In this document: piece after piece, positions 6,495 through 7,491 of the stretch
Position numbering within the stretch: position 1 is the stretch's first letter
How the letters are laid out: each line of letters starts with the position of its first letter
DNA from: an uncultured Bacteroidota bacterium
GTDB taxonomy: Bacteria > Bacteroidota > Bacteroidia > Flavobacteriales > Flavobacteriaceae
DNA: 7,491 nucleotides
Direction of reading: 5' to 3'
Assembly: GCA_903920835.1 (NCBI GenBank)
Contig: CAIXNQ010000205.1
Location: 1 to 7,491 of the forward strand
Program-made: the position numbers and the translations under genes
Notes under the pieces: generated by a model
Databases searched by the model: none
The model's input: the letters and a program-made list of their open reading frames with translations, nothing else
What the model was told of the DNA's origin: nothing

Positions 6495-6548
6495 AACAAT
6501 AAATTCATTGTTGGCTTTGCAAGCCTAACGAAACCCTGGCTGTTAGCA
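6495..6548 (-). other. Stem-loop cluster downstream of lipoprotein gene (attC-like or terminator)
   Basis: On the minus strand, 10 nt after the lipoprotein stop, TGCTAAC (6548-6542) and GTTAGGC (6529-6523) face each other across 12 nt. The second is a perfect match to the integron core-site consensus GTTRRRY; the first differs from RYYYAAC at two positions. Then come an 8-bp stem with one bulged base, GTT(A)GGCTT/AAGCCAAC (6529-6510), and AACAAT/ATTGTT (6512-6495). No long T-tract follows, only AAGACTTTTG. It may act as the 3' end of the lipoprotein transcript. The 26-bp span is much shorter than known attC sites, so a recombination role is speculative. Confidence 0.4.
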
Positions 6549-6557
6549 GTAGTTTTT

Positions 6558-7040
6558 TTAGTCTGACGTGTCGTTCCAACTTTTGAGAAACCATTTTCCA
6601 TTTAGTTTTTCAAAAAAGAAATCTGTGCATATTCCATTGTCATAACCTCTAATTTCAATTACTGTTTTGTTTCCGTTAGTTTTTATTTTTTGGTTGTATT
6701 TGTCATATGCTCTTGTCAAAGCATTTTTTGGATATTCAAAGTCAAGTTTTGTATATTCTGTTTTCGATATCGTCTTTTCAATTGACTCAAGCGTATTATT
6801 CTTGTCAACCTCCATCACCTTTAGCGGAAATTTTACACGACTAACCTGAAAAATGGAATCTTTACTAAAATAATCAAGGAAAACCTTGAAATCATTATCA
6901 ACATTTTCCGGAATCTTAATTTCAACGATTTCTTTTTTACTTTCTGTTGGCTTTTCTGTTTCCACTTTTTGAGTTTCAGGCTTGCATCCTAAAAAAGCTA
7001 AAGCTAGAATTAGATATAGATACTTCCTTGATGTTTTCAT
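6558..7040 (-). CDS. Small lipoprotein, DUF4348-like
   Basis: A 160-residue predicted lipoprotein. MKTSRKYLYLILALAFLGCK has a basic start, a hydrophobic core and a lipobox-like FLG-C, putting the acylated residue at Cys19. A Lys/Glu/Thr-rich linker follows (20-45), then a folded domain (about 46-160). The stretch NDFKVFLDYFSKDSIFQVSR plus VKFPLKVMEV (49-78), with a closing Gly-Lys-Trp-Phe-Leu-Lys-Ser-Trp near the C-terminus, is how DUF4348 proteins of Bacteroidota read. I make that assignment from memory with moderate confidence. No acidic surface-export signal is visible after the Cys, so a periplasm-facing location is more likely. Function unknown. It is monocistronic by spacing: hairpins follow the stop, and a good promoter with a ~100-nt leader precedes it. 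Its codon and base use look like the neighbours, but the surrounding non-coding DNA looks accessory. Confidence 0.8.
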   Translation of the reverse strand: MKTSRKYLYLILALAFLGCKPETQKVETEKPTESKKEIVEIKIPENVDNDFKVFLDYFSKDSIFQVSRVKFPLKVMEVDKNNTLESIEKTISKTEYTKLDFEYPKNALTRAYDKYNQKIKTNGNKTVIEIRGYDNGICTDFFFEKLNGKWFLKSWNDTSD

Positions 7041-7104
7041 GTGGTAAAAGATTTTTGGTAACTACCTTATAAACTGATAAAACTACCGCTTTTTGTTCCA
7101 AATC

Positions 7105-7125
7105 GGCATGTTATACGCATGTTTT
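7105..7125. other. TGTTA-containing boundary-like motif in lipoprotein leader
   Basis: GGCATGTTATACGCATGTTTT resembles the element on the other side of the lipoprotein gene, GGC-TGTTAGCAGTAGTTTTTTT (6538-6559): both have GGC, TGTTA, about six bases, then GTTTT. A looser third instance, GCGCACTGTTATAA, lies at 7444-7457. On the minus strand each reads as T-rich or A-rich DNA, then TAACA, then a GC-rich word. Confidence 0.35.
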
Positions 7126-7145
7126 GTTTCGCATTATTTATTTCC

Positions 7146-7176
7146 CAAATATATTCAAAAATCTAACATACCTCAA
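7146..7176 (-). promoter_or_regulatory. Bacteroidota-type promoter for the lipoprotein gene
   Basis: Minus strand: TTG (7176-7174), a 20-nt spacer, then TATATTTG (7153-7146), a full match to the -33/-7 consensus TTG-N(17-23)-TAnnTTTG. The expected start of transcription is near 7139, giving a leader of about 100 nt before the lipoprotein ATG at 7040. The leader includes the TGTTA motif at 7105-7125. Confidence 0.55.
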
Positions 7177-7320
7177 TCTCATCATTCATTTATCCACTGT
7201 TATTGGTTTTTGAGGTTTTGAAATTCAATCGTTACTTTCTTCTTGTTGGTTTACGCTATTTATTAAAATGATTCATCTATTTGTTTTTAATTTCTGATGT
7301 TAAATAACAAATATCACAAT

Positions 7321-7351
7321 CTGAAATCAAATATAAAAAAATTTAACTTTG
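7321..7351 (+). promoter_or_regulatory. Weak possible rightward promoter
   Basis: TAACTTTG (7344-7351) matches the -7 consensus TAnnTTTG; 20 nt upstream the -33 position holds CTG (7321-7323) instead of TTG. No ATG follows on the plus strand before the window ends, so no target gene is visible. In such AT-rich DNA a chance match is quite possible. Confidence 0.2.
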
Positions 7352-7435
7352 GTTATTAATAGATAAGTTATTAATGATTCTATTCTAGAATATTGCCAAT
7401 AAAGTTTTAGCTATTGTCGCTGTTGTTTTGCCATT

Positions 7436-7449
7436 GTGCGCAGGCGCAC
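7436..7449. other. GC-rich stem-loop GTGCG-CAGG-CGCAC
   Basis: A perfect inverted repeat (5 bp with a 4-base loop, or 6 bp with a 2-base loop), the most GC-rich spot in this end of the window. On the minus strand it lies 2 nt after the stop of the possible partial gene at the right edge. Neither side carries a T-tract, so it is not a classical terminator; it could be a 3'-end stabilising hairpin or part of an element boundary. Confidence 0.45.
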
Positions 7450-7451
7450 TG

Positions 7452-7491
7452 TTATAAAAAACTGACAGCAAGAACCAAAACACCGACAGCA
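7452..7491 (-). CDS. Possible C-terminal end of a gene entering from the right edge
   Basis: One minus-strand frame reads AVGVLVLAVSFL and then TAA (stop at 7454-7452). This is a plausible hydrophobic C-terminal helix, and the stop is followed by a TAACA word and hairpin, the same arrangement as after the lipoprotein gene. Only 12 codons are visible and other frames are also open here (one for 34 codons), so this is a suggestion only. Confidence 0.25.
   Translation of the reverse strand, partial: AVGVLVLAVSFL

Larger units (their letters stand above)
7041..7451. other. Non-coding stretch of about 410 bases
   Basis: All frames are interrupted by frequent stops and I see no RNA gene. It holds the lipoprotein promoter and leader, the GGCATGTTATACGCATG motif (7105-7121), direct copies of GTTATTAAT (7352-7360 and 7367-7375), the palindrome ATTCTAGAAT (7383-7392 region), a possible rightward promoter, and a GC-rich stem-loop near its right end. 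The low coding density and very high AT content contrast with the compact operon to the left. Confidence 0.6.

Noticed and set aside
6301..6557. TPP or other riboswitch upstream of pnuC
   Set aside because: Searched by eye on the minus strand for the CTGAGA and thi-box-like conserved words; none present.
6293..6601. Minus-strand open frame of 102 codons between the lipoprotein and pnuC genes
   Set aside because: It starts inside the lipoprotein gene, reads through hairpins and AT-rich spacer, and its Ile/Leu/Lys-rich product resembles translated non-coding DNA.

Overview
The window looks like chromosomal DNA from a member of the Bacteroidota, most likely Flavobacterium or a close relative. 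The reasons are strong AT-richness, the absence of Shine-Dalgarno sequences before the genes, promoter boxes of the Bacteroidota type (TTG, about 20 nt, then TAnnTTTG), and protein families typical of that phylum (DUF4301, a CHX-type CPA2 antiporter, a short DUF4348-like lipoprotein). This assignment comes from family recognition only; no search was run.

Layout. (1) Positions 1-650, minus strand: the N-terminal 216 codons of an MMPL/RND-superfamily membrane transporter, cut by the left edge. (2) 844-3114, plus strand, divergent from it: a complete CPA2 cation/proton antiporter with a large soluble C-terminal domain, followed by a clear intrinsic terminator at 3162-3190. (3) 3115-3401: a convergent intergenic region holding a 41-bp tandem repeat (about 2.5 copies) and small hairpins. 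(4) 6300-3402, minus strand: a tightly packed operon with 40-nt and 1-nt overlaps, in the order pnuC (nicotinamide riboside transporter), a DUF4301 protein with an unusual N-terminal extension, and arfB (ribosome rescue hydrolase). (5) 6301-7491: a sparsely coding, accessory-looking stretch. It has a small lipoprotein gene (7040-6558, minus) under a good Bacteroidota promoter, flanked by hairpins and TAACA-containing boundary motifs, and possibly the last 12 codons of another gene at the right edge.

Most interesting point. The first ~122 residues of the DUF4301 protein look like the decayed remains of a NadR-type nicotinamide riboside kinase. That enzyme is the usual partner of PnuC, and I recall it following pnuC in flavobacteria. 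The P-loop has lost its second glycine (G to E), the Arg of the E-F-A-R-x-Y motif is replaced, and the middle of the domain is missing. The reading frame nevertheless runs without interruption into a full-length (~511 aa) DUF4301 domain that has no nearby start codon of its own. A dead kinase therefore seems to have become the translational leader of its downstream neighbour. The DUF4301 part itself has motifs arranged like those of UDP-sugar pyrophosphorylases, so it may be an uncharacterised nucleotidyltransferase.

The genes do not form one pathway. pnuC and the kinase remnant belong to NAD precursor salvage. The antiporter and the MMPL transporter are unrelated envelope functions transcribed away from each other. 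ArfB is translational quality control and probably just shares the operon.
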